Shown: piece after piece, positions 36,894-45,846 of the stretch
Layout: the number at the start of each line of letters is the position of its first letter
Position numbering within the stretch: position 1 is the first letter of the stretch
From: Roseateles violae
GTDB taxonomy: Bacteria; Pseudomonadota; Gammaproteobacteria; Burkholderiales; Burkholderiaceae_C
Reading direction: 5' to 3'
DNA: 64,000 nt
Assembly (NCBI RefSeq): GCF_030410485.1
Contig: NZ_JAUHHC010000002.1
Coordinates: forward strand, 310,001 to 374,000
The notes under the pieces: model-generated
What the model saw: the letters and a program-made list of their open reading frames with translations, nothing else
Databases searched by the model: none
What the model was told of the DNA's origin: nothing
Program-made: the position numbers and the translations under genes

Positions 36894-38470
36894 AGGTCGA
36901 ACGCGGTTTCGTTCCGGTCGGAATTGTCCTCGTCACGCTCGTCTATCTCGGCTTCGAGCTGGCATTCAATATCCGGCTGGTCGACGTGGCCGGCGGACTT
37001 CCGGGTCGCAACGAGATCGATGATCTCGAGTTGCAGGGCCGCCTGCTTTCGGCGACTGGAGCATCTCTCCTGACCTTGCGGCTTCTGGCGTGGCTCTTTG
37101 CGCGGCTACCCGTCACGCGCCCACGGCTCGGCGCGCTTGCTGGCGCGCTCTGTATCGCCGTACTGGTGTTCTTCGGCCAAAAGGCTGCCGTCGACTATCT
37201 CGCGAATTCCGCCAGCCCAACGGAAAAGCGCCGCGCCGCGCTGGCTGTACTGCTAGCCAAGGGCATGAAGCATTGCGTGGCAGGGATCCCCGAACTCGAC
37301 CTGGACTGCAAGGCGGCTTCGGCTGCCGAGGGGAAGACGTTCTTCGTGGTGCTACCTGCGATCGCCTATGCGTCGGGGTCCCTCACCGATTCGCTGAATC
37401 CGAAAGCAGCCGAACTGGTCACCACCGTCGTGCTTGCCGAGGCGGGGTCGCCCGAGCGCGCCTACAACGAGCGCTATGTCTACAGCGTCAACCAGCTCCG
37501 CGACAGGTTCAATCGCGACTATCTCGCCGCTTCGCGCACCCTCTCGGGACTGCCAGGTGACGATGCGGATCGCTCCTGGAATGACTATCTGCAGGAAATC
37601 AACAAACATCCTTTCACCCCGGCGACGGCCACGGACATGCAGCGGCGCCGGGTCATCGAGGCATTGCGCAAGCGTGGCGTGGACGTTCCGGACCACTGGC
37701 GTCTGGACGACAGGGAGACGTTCGTCGACTCGCTGCCACAAGGCCGTGCGCTGCGGCAGTTTCGCGCCAGGGCGGATGCCATTCTGGGCGGCCGAACCAG
37801 CATCGCACCCGGACTCGACTGGGCGCTGTTCAGCTCCCACGCCGACGTGCAGGGCTTCGTGAAGCGTCAGATCGCCAGTGGCGGCAGCGGTTTCGAGCTG
37901 CCGGCCGGCCCGATCGACTTGACGTTGAGCTTCAACGCCTTCAAGAAGCAGATCTTCGGCCCTCCGGTAGAACGGCGGGTCCGCGAGGCCAGCGAGAAAG
38001 TCCGCTTGTCGTCTGAGAGCTACGCGCCCGGCGGCCGTAATCACCAAGCGGGCATCGATGCCATCAGGGCCGTCATCGTTCCGCCCATCGCTTTGGGGAT
38101 GTCCCTGCTGTTCGCCTTGGTCAACCTGGGCGCCATACTGGTCGGGTGGACGCCACTGTCCGCGCGTGCGCGAGGCGTCTTGCGCATGGGCATCGTGGCC
38201 TGTGTCTTGGGGCTGCCGCTGCTGCTGTCCAACCGCATCACCACGTCTCGTGCCTTCGAACGCATGTCGCACGGTCTGGAGCAGCGGATGCCGCCAGCTG
38301 CGCTGCTCGTGAATTGGGTGGTTCGTGCCGAGCCGGTGTTCTATCACGTCCTCGCACCTGCCGTCGCGATGGTGCCCACAGGGCTCGTCTATGGCACGGT
38401 CGAAACATGGATGAACTCGATCACCCATATCCGGCTCACACCGTCAGCGCACGCCGCTGAGAAACGGTGA
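36890..38470 (+). CDS. Multi-TM unknown protein coupled to the exported protein
   Basis: 526 residues, GTG 36890 in a GTGA overlap. TM helices: about 9-27, 53-71, 80-97 and, near the C-terminus, about 393-413, 425-440 and 470-492. Between them is a roughly 290-residue soluble region, probably periplasmic, with PTEKRRAALAVLLAKGMKHC and a second helical part (KRQIASGGSGFELPAGPIDL). It is not a transporter I recognise. The layout (TM hairpins on both sides of a large domain) resembles an envelope-anchored sensor or pore. Confidence 0.68.
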   Translation: MKVERGFVPVGIVLVTLVYLGFELAFNIRLVDVAGGLPGRNEIDDLELQGRLLSATGASLLTLRLLAWLFARLPVTRPRLGALAGALCIAVLVFFGQKAAVDYLANSASPTEKRRAALAVLLAKGMKHCVAGIPELDLDCKAASAAEGKTFFVVLPAIAYASGSLTDSLNPKAAELVTTVVLAEAGSPERAYNERYVYSVNQLRDRFNRDYLAASRTLSGLPGDDADRSWNDYLQEINKHPFTPATATDMQRRRVIEALRKRGVDVPDHWRLDDRETFVDSLPQGRALRQFRARADAILGGRTSIAPGLDWALFSSHADVQGFVKRQIASGGSGFELPAGPIDLTLSFNAFKKQIFGPPVERRVREASEKVRLSSESYAPGGRNHQAGIDAIRAVIVPPIALGMSLLFALVNLGAILVGWTPLSARARGVLRMGIVACVLGLPLLLSNRITTSRAFERMSHGLEQRMPPAALLVNWVVRAEPVFYHVLAPAVAMVPTGLVYGTVETWMNSITHIRLTPSAHAAEKR

Positions 38471-38512
38471 CGAGGATCATCTTGAGCTAGCACAGGGAGG
38501 GTTCTCGTCTTC

Positions 38513-38794
38513 TTGATGAAAACCTTAAAGCATGTGTCAACAGAGGTCAGCCTGCATGTGCTGGCATGCAACCTCAAAGGGCTGGTCAGCCTCTTGGGTA
38601 CGGCAGAAGCGATGAGGTTGGCGAGGGCATTAGCCTTTTACATGCCCATTCCAAGCTCATCCGTGTGTCGCGGGCATAACGAGGCGACGCATGCCCTGAT
38701 CAACCCGAACGGCCACGGATGGCCGGTGTGCAAAAGGTCCGCCGTACGGCCTCGTCCAGCGTTCTCACACAGCCTTAACCCATTGCGGTCTTAG
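38513..38794 (+). pseudogene. C-terminal remnant of an IS1182-like transposase
   Basis: The first 40 codons read KTLKHVSTEVSLHVLACNLK followed by a Gly-Thr-Ala helix, matching the end of IS1182-family transposases (VRTEMSLHVLAYNxKR). Nothing upstream in this frame continues the transposase, so only the tail survives. The following 50 codons (to RPRPAFSHSLNPLR) look like the sequence that runs past the element's end. It shows that the island has taken up and lost insertion sequences. Confidence 0.55.
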
Positions 38795-38828
38795 GAGCTG
38801 CGAAGATGTGCCTTTCGAAGGATGAGTC

Positions 38829-39008
38829 ATGACGGAACCAGAACGGGACGAGCAGCCATTCTTCATAACAGAAGAGATTCAAGCGGAAATGATCGCTAAT
38901 GGCTACGTTTTCGAAGTGCCAACGCACATAAACAAGGGGCGGCAGCTGCCCGGGAATGAACCAGTTGTGGAGCCAAAGCAATGTCCGGAGGCACCCCTAC
39001 GGAAATGA
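38829..39008 (+). CDS. 59-aa acidic small ORF (uncertain)
   Basis: ATG 38829 with AAGGA seven bases upstream. The product begins MTEPERDEQPFFITEEIQAE, continues with GYVFEVPTHINKGRQLPGNE and ends in a basic tail (APLRK). Composition is protein-like and unlike the surrounding shadow frames. No family recognised. Small regulatory or plasmid-like accessory proteins have this size. Confidence 0.33.
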   Translation: MTEPERDEQPFFITEEIQAEMIANGYVFEVPTHINKGRQLPGNEPVVEPKQCPEAPLRK

Positions 39009-39559
39009 CCCCGGTGAGAGTCGGAGCGCTGAGAGTAACGAGGGGAACAACAGGAGAGCTAGGTGGATCGCTGCGTCGCTGGGGAAAGGGGGCGGCGACC
39101 AGGCGCAGGCTCATCGTGCGCCGCGAATTTACCTGCCAGCGCCCGGCATTTGCCGTCGTCTGCCGCCTAGTTCACACGCTGAACGATAGCTTTCGGCTCG
39201 CGATTCGAACAAACTGAAGGTCCGCTGAGGGTTGATCGCGCGAGTCCACCGGCCGCAGCAGCGGTCCTCCGCCAGGGTGACGTCCTGGCGGCGCCTCTTG
39301 CTGCCGCGAATGACTGCAGCGCCCTTCACACCGGACGCTCGCCGGACCAGAGGCCGAGCAAGTCAACGACCGGTAGGCGGCCGACAGCGTGAGTTCGACT
39401 TCAGCCGCCGAATGACCGGACACGCTGCGGAGAAGACGGTCGGGGAATCAGCTGCGGCACCTGGCTGACGTCCAGCTTCAAATGGGGCAGTCCGATGGGG
39501 CAGTTCATGGGAATTGAGGGGGCTGGAGGGGAGGGCGTCTCCTATGAGGCACTAGTCTT
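39009..39559. other. Gene-free right flank of the island
   Basis: About 550 bp with no supported gene. It contains short direct repeats (ATGGGGCAGT near 39483 and 39496) and G-rich runs. Nothing suggests an RNA gene except the tRNA-like end that follows. Confidence 0.45.
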
Positions 39560-39612
39560 CCTCGGGCTTCGAACTGGTTCGAATCCAATCGCGCCTACCA
39601 AATTCGGTAGGC
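39560..39612 (+). other. Att-like site: tRNA-3'-end-like sequence with inverted-repeat core
   Basis: GGTTCGAATCC at 39576-39586 looks like a T-loop, and the sequence goes on to a CCA at 39598-39600, as a tRNA 3' end would; the T-stem has one mismatch. No 5' half of a tRNA is present. The end overlaps GCCTACC-AAATTC-GGTAGGC (39593-39612), a perfect 7-bp inverted repeat around a 6-bp spacer, which is the architecture of a tyrosine-recombinase core. A terminator follows at once. I infer the right end (attR) of the island; no second copy was found in the window. Confidence 0.38.
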
Positions 39613-39649
39613 AAAAAGCCCGATAGATCAATGATCTGTCGGGCTTTTT
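39613..39649. terminator. Strong bidirectional intrinsic terminator
   Basis: 17-bp stem AAAAAGCCCGATAGATC / GATCTGTCGGGCTTTTT with a 3-base loop and a single G.T pair. A T-run ends the stem in both orientations, so it can stop transcripts from the island side and from the uridine kinase gene (leftward, ends at 39696). Confidence 0.9.
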
Positions 39650-39695
39650 CGTTTCCGGGTCCGACTGATGGGGCAATCCGGGGGCTGTCATTGCC

Positions 39696-40352
39696 TCATT
39701 GAGCTTGGCTCGCTGGGCGCTGCTTATCATGCAACAAGCTCATCACCTTGGTGGTGATGATGTCCACCGCCGGACCGTTGGCACCGTGCGGCAGGATCAC
39801 GTCGGCGTTGCGCTTGGTTGGCTCAATGAACTGCTTGTGCATGGGGCGCACGGTTTCCAGGTACTGGTTCACCACAGACTCGGTGCTGCGGCCACGCTCC
39901 GAAATATCGCGCTGCAGCCGACGGATGAACCGCACGTCCGAGGCCGTGTCCACATAGATCTTCAGCGACATCATGTTGCGCAGCTTGACGTCGTACAAGG
40001 CGAACAGGCCCTCGACCACGATCACCGGTGCGGACTTCACCGTAATGGTTTTGCTGGAGCGGTTGTCGGCGGAGAAGTCATACACCGGCATCTCGATCGC
40101 CTCACCCCTGCGCAGCGCGGCCAGGTGCTGCGCCATCAGCGGCCAGTCAAAGGCATCGGGATGGTCGTAGTTCTGCTTGCGCCGCTCCTCCGGCGGCATG
40201 TGGGACTGGTCCCGGTAGTAGTCATCCTGCATCACCACCGCCACGTTCTCCCGCCCGATGGCGGCCAACACCTGGCGCGTCACCGTCGATTTGCCGCTGC
40301 CGCTGCCCCCTGCGACACCGATGACGAAAGGCTTGTGAGGGGTTTTGGGCAT
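39696..40352 (-). CDS. udk: Uridine kinase
   Basis: 218 residues from ATG 40352 (MPKTPHKPFVIGVAGGSGSGKST). Walker A GGSGSGKST at about 13-21, QDDYYRDQSHMPPEER, the nucleoside-binding NYDHPDAFDWPLM, VYDFSADNRS and VVEGLFALYD are all conserved for the family. It phosphorylates uridine and cytidine with ATP or GTP in pyrimidine salvage. It is monocistronic, divergent from the diguanylate cyclase, and ends 47 bp from the bidirectional terminator. This is the first clearly chromosomal gene right of the island. Confidence 0.93.
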   Translation of the reverse strand: MPKTPHKPFVIGVAGGSGSGKSTVTRQVLAAIGRENVAVVMQDDYYRDQSHMPPEERRKQNYDHPDAFDWPLMAQHLAALRRGEAIEMPVYDFSADNRSSKTITVKSAPVIVVEGLFALYDVKLRNMMSLKIYVDTASDVRFIRRLQRDISERGRSTESVVNQYLETVRPMHKQFIEPTKRNADVILPHGANGPAVDIITTKVMSLLHDKQRPASQAQ

Positions 40353-40584
40353 GAGGTAGTGGTGCGGGCTGGGGCAATGCCTGCGAATGTACAAGCTGGC
40401 GAGCAGATTTTTAGCGGTATGGGGGCCGCTTCAGGCTGGAACAGAGGCATTCGTCATCGGGCGGCGAGTGTGCGATGACCGTTCGACTCGGATTGCTGCG
40501 GCGGGCCATCCGTTCAGACAGGCGCGGCTTGATCACACGCACAATGCGCATCCCAGCTGCGTCCTTCTGACCCTTTGCCGTTCG

Positions 40585-42435
40585 ATGCACCAGACCATCA
40601 GACATTTTCTATTTGGTATCACCCTGTGCGCGCTGGCGCTGTGCAGCGGCACCGCCAGCGCCAATGCTCCGGTGCTCGACGCGAGAATGGACACCAGGGA
40701 CTCGGTATCGCTGACCGAGTACTTCTCGGTGCTCGAGGACCCGTCCGGCACCATGACGCTGAGCGAGCTGACCCGCCCCGGCGCACCCGATCGCTTTACC
40801 GCCGGCCGGGGGCGGGGTGAGGCGCTGGGCTACTCGTACACCCGCTCGGCCATGTGGCTGCGCTTGCGCATGGTCAATCCGGGCGAGAACGCGATCGAGC
40901 GCCAGTTGCTGATTTCCTATGCCCTGCTGGCCGAACTCGACTTCTACCGCCCCGGCACCGACGGCAGCGGCTACGAACACCTGGCCCTGGGCTATGCGCG
41001 GCCTTTTGCGGCGCGGCCGCACAAGAGCCGTTTCTTCGTGCTGCCCGTGCGTCTGCAGCCCGGCGCGACGCAGGAGCTCTACCTGCGCGTGGCGTCGCCG
41101 AACTCGCTGAACGTGCCCGCGCAGCTCTGGAAGCCGGCGGCCCTGCAGGCCCATGAGCACCGCGACTACTTCATACAGGCCCTGTACTTCGGCATCGTGA
41201 TCGCCATCGGAATCTACAACCTGATGCTTTTCCTCGCGCTGCGCGACATCAGCTATCTGCTCTACGTGGGTTTTGCTGGCTGTGTTTCGCTGGCGCTGGC
41301 CGCTTTCACCGGCATCGGCCAGGAGTTTCTCTGGGGAGATCTGCCAGCCTGGTCGATGATGGGTGTCAACGTGCCGACAGCGCTGGCGGCAATCGCGATC
41401 CTCGCCTTCGCCCGCCGCGTGCTGAACACCGCCGATCAAGCACCGCGGCTGGACCGGCTGCTGCGCCTCTTCATGGGGTTGAACCTGCTGGCCTTCGTCT
41501 CGCTGCCGCTGTGGTTTCGCCAGGTCACGCCCTTTTTTGTGGCGCTGAGTGCGGCCACCTCGCTGCTGCTGCTGGTGACCGGCCTGGTCTGTGCGTCACG
41601 GCGACAGCGCAGCGCTTATTACTTCGTCGCCGCCTTCACCGCGATCCTGCTGGCCGTGATGCTGACGCATCTGCGCAATCTCGGTGTGCTGCCGACCAAT
41701 GTCTTCACGGTCGACGGCACGCAAATCGGCTCGGCGATCGAGATGCTGCTGCTTTCCTTCGCGCTGGCCGAGCGCTACAACGCGCTGCGTCGCGAAAAAG
41801 CCCAGGCCCAGGCGGCGGCGCTGGAGGCGGAGCGTCAGCTGGTCGAGCGGCTGAAGGCCTCCGAGCAGCAGTTGGAAAGCCGCGTTGCCGAGCGCACCGC
41901 CGAGCTGGAGGCCGCCAACCGCAAGCTCGAAGCGCTGAGCAGCACCGACGTGCTGACCGGGCTGGCAAATCGCCGGCATTTCGAAACCGCGCTTGCCAGC
42001 GAGTGGCAGCGCGCCCGGCGCAACGGTCAGCCGCTGGCGCTGGGCCTGATCGATGTGGACTGGTTCAAGCTCTACAACGACCGCCATGGGCACCAGGCCG
42101 GCGATACCTGCTTGCGCCGGGTTGCCGAGGTGATTGCCAGCTGCCTGAGTCGCAACAGCGACGTCGTTGCCCGTATCGGCGGGGAGGAATTTGTCTTCAT
42201 CGCGCCCGCCACCGATGTTGAGGGCGCGCTGAACATGGGGCGACGTGTCTGCGAAGCATTGCAGGCGCTGCAACTGCCGCACGAAGCCTCCGCCTATGGC
42301 TGCGTGACCGCCAGCATCGGCGTCGCGGCGCTGCGGCCCAGCGGCCAGACGACGCCCGACGAACTGTTCAAGGCAGCCGATCAGGCCATGTACCGTGCCA
42401 AGCGCGAAGGGCGCAACCGTGCTGTCTGTGCATAG
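40585..42435 (+). CDS. Membrane diguanylate cyclase (7TMR-DISM extracellular sensor, GGDEF)
   Basis: 616 residues from ATG 40585. Signal peptide (ITLCALALCSGTASA), then a 7TMR-DISM-type extracellular beta domain (about 30-190; RSAMWLRLRMVNPGENAIERQLLISY), seven TM helices (about 195-400), a coiled coil (EKAQAQAAALEAERQLVERL), and the GGDEF domain. The active site is GGEEF at 532-536, so the cyclase should be active, and the inhibitory site RNSD lies five residues upstream (RxxD). It makes c-di-GMP and would be feedback-controlled. The ligand of the sensor domain is unknown. Confidence 0.92.
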   Translation: MHQTIRHFLFGITLCALALCSGTASANAPVLDARMDTRDSVSLTEYFSVLEDPSGTMTLSELTRPGAPDRFTAGRGRGEALGYSYTRSAMWLRLRMVNPGENAIERQLLISYALLAELDFYRPGTDGSGYEHLALGYARPFAARPHKSRFFVLPVRLQPGATQELYLRVASPNSLNVPAQLWKPAALQAHEHRDYFIQALYFGIVIAIGIYNLMLFLALRDISYLLYVGFAGCVSLALAAFTGIGQEFLWGDLPAWSMMGVNVPTALAAIAILAFARRVLNTADQAPRLDRLLRLFMGLNLLAFVSLPLWFRQVTPFFVALSAATSLLLLVTGLVCASRRQRSAYYFVAAFTAILLAVMLTHLRNLGVLPTNVFTVDGTQIGSAIEMLLLSFALAERYNALRREKAQAQAAALEAERQLVERLKASEQQLESRVAERTAELEAANRKLEALSSTDVLTGLANRRHFETALASEWQRARRNGQPLALGLIDVDWFKLYNDRHGHQAGDTCLRRVAEVIASCLSRNSDVVARIGGEEFVFIAPATDVEGALNMGRRVCEALQALQLPHEASAYGCVTASIGVAALRPSGQTTPDELFKAADQAMYRAKREGRNRAVCA

Positions 42436-42612
42436 CTGCAGTTTTCAGGACCTCGCCGCTGCCATCTCAGCAAGCCGTACCAACGAGGCAGGGCGATTGT
42501 GAACGGGCACGCCGGCCCGGTGGCGGGCCATGGCTTCGCAGCGATTGCCTCCGTCGTAGCCATTGACTGCGCTCGCGCCGGCGTGGCAACGGGCTTCGAT
42601 GCCGGCGGCAAT

Positions 42613-43815
42613 CTAAGCAGCGATGGCCGATCTTTGAGGGCTAAGGAATCGCTCGGCAAGCAGCACCCAGTAGGCGCTGCCGGTGCCGATATTGGCATCG
42701 TTGAAGTCGTAGCCGGGGTTGTGGACCATGCAGCCCCCCTGGCCTGCGCCTGATTCCGTGCCGTTGCCGATCAGCAGATAGCTACCGGGCACCCGCTCGA
42801 GCATGAAGGCGAAATCCTCGCTGCCGGTCAAGGGCGGGCCCTGCGGCGTGACCTGATCGGCGCCGACGAGTTCCATCGCGACCTCGCGGGCGAAGGCGGT
42901 CTCGGCCGGCGTGTTGACCAAGACCGCATAGCCGGGCTTCCATTCAATCTGCGCCGCGATGCCGAAGCTCTCGGCCTGCGCCGTGACCAGCGCCTTGATG
43001 CGCCGCTCGATCGCCGCACGCACCGCGCGGTCGAGCGCACGCACGCTAAGCTCCAAGGTGGCCGTTGCCGGGATGACGTTGTTGGCCTTGCCGGCCTGCA
43101 GCGCGCCGACGGTGACCACCGCGGCCTGCAGCGGATCGATATTGCGCGACACGATGGTCTGCAGGGCCATGACGATGCTGGCCGCCGCAACGATCGGGTC
43201 GGCCGTCCGATGGGGCAGGGCACCGTGGCCGCCGAAGCCGGTCAGCGTGATGGTGGCGTAGTCCGAGGACGCCATTGCCGGACCTTCCCGCAAGACCAGG
43301 CGGCCCTGCTCGATGCCGGGCATATTGTGCATGGCGAAGATTGCATCGCAGGGGAAGCGCTCGAACAGACCGTCTTCCATCATGCGCAGCGCGCCGCCGC
43401 CGCCTTCCTCGGCCGGCTGGAAGATCAGGTGCAGCGTGCCGTCGAACGAGCCCTGTTCGGCCAGATGGCGCGCCGCGGCCAGCAGCATGGCCGTGTGACC
43501 GTCATGGCCGCAGGCATGCATCAGGCCGGGCCGCTGGCTCGACCATGCGGCGCCGCTGTCTTCATGGATTGGCAAGGCATCCATATCGGCCCGCAGACCC
43601 AGACGAGCGCGGCCTTGCCCCCGCACCAGGGTGCCGACCACACCGGTGCCGCCGATGCCGCGCTCGACCGTGTAGCCCCAGGCCTCCAGCTTGTCGGCCA
43701 CGAGGGCGGCCGTGCGGTGCTCCTCAAAGGCCAGCTCCGGGTGGCGGTGGATGTCGCGGCGCAGCGTGATGAACTCGCCGGCTCGAGCCCGCAGGGCTTG
43801 CAGCAGGTAGGTCAC
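42613..43815 (-). CDS. M20-family amidohydrolase (hippurate hydrolase / N-acyl amino acid deacylase type)
   Basis: 400 residues, GTG 43815. M20D landmarks: RRDIHRHPELAFEEHRTA, GLRADMDALPI, MHACGHDGHTAMLLAAA (metal-binding CGHDGH), FQPAEEGGGGALRMMEDG and the dimerisation domain, with TGSEDFAFMLE near the end. It hydrolyses N-acyl or amide bonds of small substrates; the true substrate is not readable. It lies 7 bp after the Bug binding protein gene, so both form an operon. Confidence 0.92.
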   Translation of the reverse strand: MTYLLQALRARAGEFITLRRDIHRHPELAFEEHRTAALVADKLEAWGYTVERGIGGTGVVGTLVRGQGRARLGLRADMDALPIHEDSGAAWSSQRPGLMHACGHDGHTAMLLAAARHLAEQGSFDGTLHLIFQPAEEGGGGALRMMEDGLFERFPCDAIFAMHNMPGIEQGRLVLREGPAMASSDYATITLTGFGGHGALPHRTADPIVAAASIVMALQTIVSRNIDPLQAAVVTVGALQAGKANNVIPATATLELSVRALDRAVRAAIERRIKALVTAQAESFGIAAQIEWKPGYAVLVNTPAETAFAREVAMELVGADQVTPQGPPLTGSEDFAFMLERVPGSYLLIGNGTESGAGQGGCMVHNPGYDFNDANIGTGSAYWVLLAERFLSPQRSAIAA

Positions 43816-43822
43816 GGTGGAC

Positions 43823-44818
43823 TCACTGCGGCTGCAGGTGGATCTGCTTGGCGATCGCGCGATAGCGCGCGGTCTCGGTCTCGAAGAACTTGGCCGACTC
43901 GGCCAGGCTCATCGGCGGCGAGGCGACCTGGGTCTGGACGGCCAGTTGCGCGCGCACCGACGGATCCTGCAGCGTCTTGCCGATTGCCGCATGCAGGCGG
44001 GCCACGACGGGCTCGGGCGTGCTCTTCGGCACCATATAGCCGGTCCAGACCTTGTACGAGAAGTTCTTCAGCGCTTGGCCCTCAGCCGCTGTCGGCACAT
44101 TCTTCAGCAGCTCCGAGCGCTGTGCGCCGAGCTGGCCGATCACCTTCAGCCTGCCTTGCTCGGCCAGCGCCCCCATCGCGGCGCTGTAGACCAGCACCGC
44201 GAAATCGACCTGACCCCCGCCGATGTCCTGCAGCAGCGGCGCGTTCCCCTTGTACGGGACGTGCGCCAGCGTGACGCCCGTGTTCGCCTGGACGCTCTCG
44301 ACGATCAGGTGGTAGAGCGAGCCGACGCCGACGCTGCCATAGGTCAGCGGCTTGTCCGCCGACTTGCGGGCCAGTGCGATCAGCTCGTCGACGCTGTTGA
44401 CCGGCAGGTCCTTGCGCGTCACAAAGACCATCACCGCGTCGGACACCGGATGCACGAGGCGGAAGTCTTCCGTCTTCAGCTTCACCGCCGCATTGGCCAG
44501 CGGCGAGAGGATCACCTCGTTGGGCGAGCCCTGGAACATGTAGTAGCCGTCGGCGGGCGCCGCCAGCACCTTCTGCGCGCCCAGCGCGCCGCTGACGCCG
44601 CCCAGGTTCTCGACCAGCACCTGCTGCCCCAGTTCCCTGCCCAGCGGGTTCGCGAAGATGCGCGCGATCGCATCCGACGGGCCGCCGGCCGGATACGGAA
44701 CCATCAGGTTGACTGGCTTGACTGGGTAAACCTCGGCGAGCGCCACGCCATGGCCGAGCATCAAGCCGGCGGTGACAGCCGAGAAGGCCAGGGATCGAAG
44801 AACGCTGAACTTGGACAT
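43823..44818 (-). CDS. Bug-family (TctC) periplasmic solute-binding protein
   Basis: 331 residues from ATG 44818 with AGGAG upstream. A signal peptide ends at about 28 (GVALAEVYPVKP). The mature part has the Bug pattern PVNLMVPYPAGGPSDAIARI, VENLGGVSGALGA, MFQGSPNEV and VAHVPYKGN-like LAHVPYKGNAPLL. It captures a carboxylate or amide ligand for uptake or sensing; no TctA/TctB permease is in the window, as is usual for orphan Bug proteins. Operonic with the M20 hydrolase, so its ligand may be the hydrolase substrate. Confidence 0.92.
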   Translation of the reverse strand: MSKFSVLRSLAFSAVTAGLMLGHGVALAEVYPVKPVNLMVPYPAGGPSDAIARIFANPLGRELGQQVLVENLGGVSGALGAQKVLAAPADGYYMFQGSPNEVILSPLANAAVKLKTEDFRLVHPVSDAVMVFVTRKDLPVNSVDELIALARKSADKPLTYGSVGVGSLYHLIVESVQANTGVTLAHVPYKGNAPLLQDIGGGQVDFAVLVYSAAMGALAEQGRLKVIGQLGAQRSELLKNVPTAAEGQALKNFSYKVWTGYMVPKSTPEPVVARLHAAIGKTLQDPSVRAQLAVQTQVASPPMSLAESAKFFETETARYRAIAKQIHLQPQ

Positions 44819-44885
44819 GAGGAACTCCTGGGACGGTCGGCAGGCGGGCCGCAGCGGATTGGCTGCTTCAATGTAGAAGTCGCCC

Positions 44886-44917
44886 AATTCAATGTCCAAT
44901 GCATTGTTCTTTGAATT
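44886..44917. promoter_or_regulatory. 32-bp dyad, likely LysR operator
   Basis: Left half AATTCAATGTCCAATG and right half CATTGTTCTTTGAATT are reverse complements at 13 of 16 positions, and the centre CAATGCATTG is a perfect palindrome. It sits midway between the Bug gene (start 44818, leftward) and the LysR gene (44956, rightward), where a LysR regulator would act on both. The AT-rich surroundings suit overlapping promoters. Confidence 0.72.
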
Positions 44918-44955
44918 ACCATGAGTTTTAAGTTCGATCGCTGATCGACCCATCC

Positions 44956-45846
44956 ATGACCCTCGTCCAGCTCCGTCACCTGATCTCGCTGGCCCAGACG
45001 GGCTCCTTCAGCCAGTCGGCCGCCGCGCTGTTCCTGACCCAGCCGGCGTTGAGCCGCAGCATCCGCGCGCTCGAAAGCGAACTCGGCCAGCCGCTGTTCG
45101 ATCGCATCGGCCGCCGCAGCGAGCTGACCCCCTTCGGGCGCGATGCCGTCGAGCGGGCCCGCGAACTCGTGTTGGCCGCCGACGATCTGCGCGACAGCGG
45201 CCGCCTTGCCGGTGAGGCCCAGCGAGGCGTTCTGCGCATTGGCATGGGCTCGGGCCCCGGCGCGATGCTGATGACACCACTGCTGCTGAAGATGGCGCAG
45301 GATCGGCCCGGTTTACGCGTTGAGATTGCCCGCGCCAGCACGGAATTGCTGTTGCGGTCGCTGCGCGAGCGAACGCTGGACGCGCTGGTTGTCGATGCGC
45401 GCTCGCTGCGTCCCGCGGCGGACCTGAACGCGCAGTTCGTGCACGAGATGCGGGCGGCCTTCATGGTGCGCCGTGCTCATCCGCTGGCCAGGCGGCGCGG
45501 CGGCGTCGGCTTCGATGAGTTGCTGCACTATCCGATCGCCTCGACGCCGCTCTCGGACGAGGTCGCCCGCATTCTGATCGAGCGCTATGGGCCACGCGCC
45601 CATCCGGACGAGTGCGTCACGCTGCGCTGCGAGGAAATCCCCAGTCTCGTGGACGTGGCGAGGCGGAGCGACGCGGTGCTGCTGGCGGTCAGTGCCGCTG
45701 CGCCAGACCTGGTCGAGTTATCGATGCAGCCGCCGCTTGCTGCAACGGCCCGCTTCGGGCTTGTAACGCTGAGGCGGCGGACCGCGCCGCCAGGTCTTGC
45801 AATAGTCCAGACATTGATGGCGCAGTTGCTGGTGGATCCGAAATAG
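44956..45846 (+). CDS. LysR-family transcriptional regulator
   Basis: 296 residues, ATG 44956. Winged HTH at 1-60 (MTLVQLRHLISLAQTGSFSQSAAALFLTQPALSRSIRALE), then the effector-binding periplasmic-type fold (GVLRIGMGSGPGAMLMTPLLL; DALVVDARSL). It is divergent from the Bug/M20 operon, which it probably controls, with the dyad at 44886-44917 in between. Ligand unknown. Confidence 0.93.
   Translation: MTLVQLRHLISLAQTGSFSQSAAALFLTQPALSRSIRALESELGQPLFDRIGRRSELTPFGRDAVERARELVLAADDLRDSGRLAGEAQRGVLRIGMGSGPGAMLMTPLLLKMAQDRPGLRVEIARASTELLLRSLRERTLDALVVDARSLRPAADLNAQFVHEMRAAFMVRRAHPLARRRGGVGFDELLHYPIASTPLSDEVARILIERYGPRAHPDECVTLRCEEIPSLVDVARRSDAVLLAVSAAAPDLVELSMQPPLAATARFGLVTLRRRTAPPGLAIVQTLMAQLLVDPK

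Noticed and set aside
39542..39730. Minus-strand 62-codon frame over the att-like site (…GAIGFEPVRS…)
   Set aside because: This is the familiar artefact of reading the antisense of a tRNA 3' end; it is used only as hint of a tRNA remnant.
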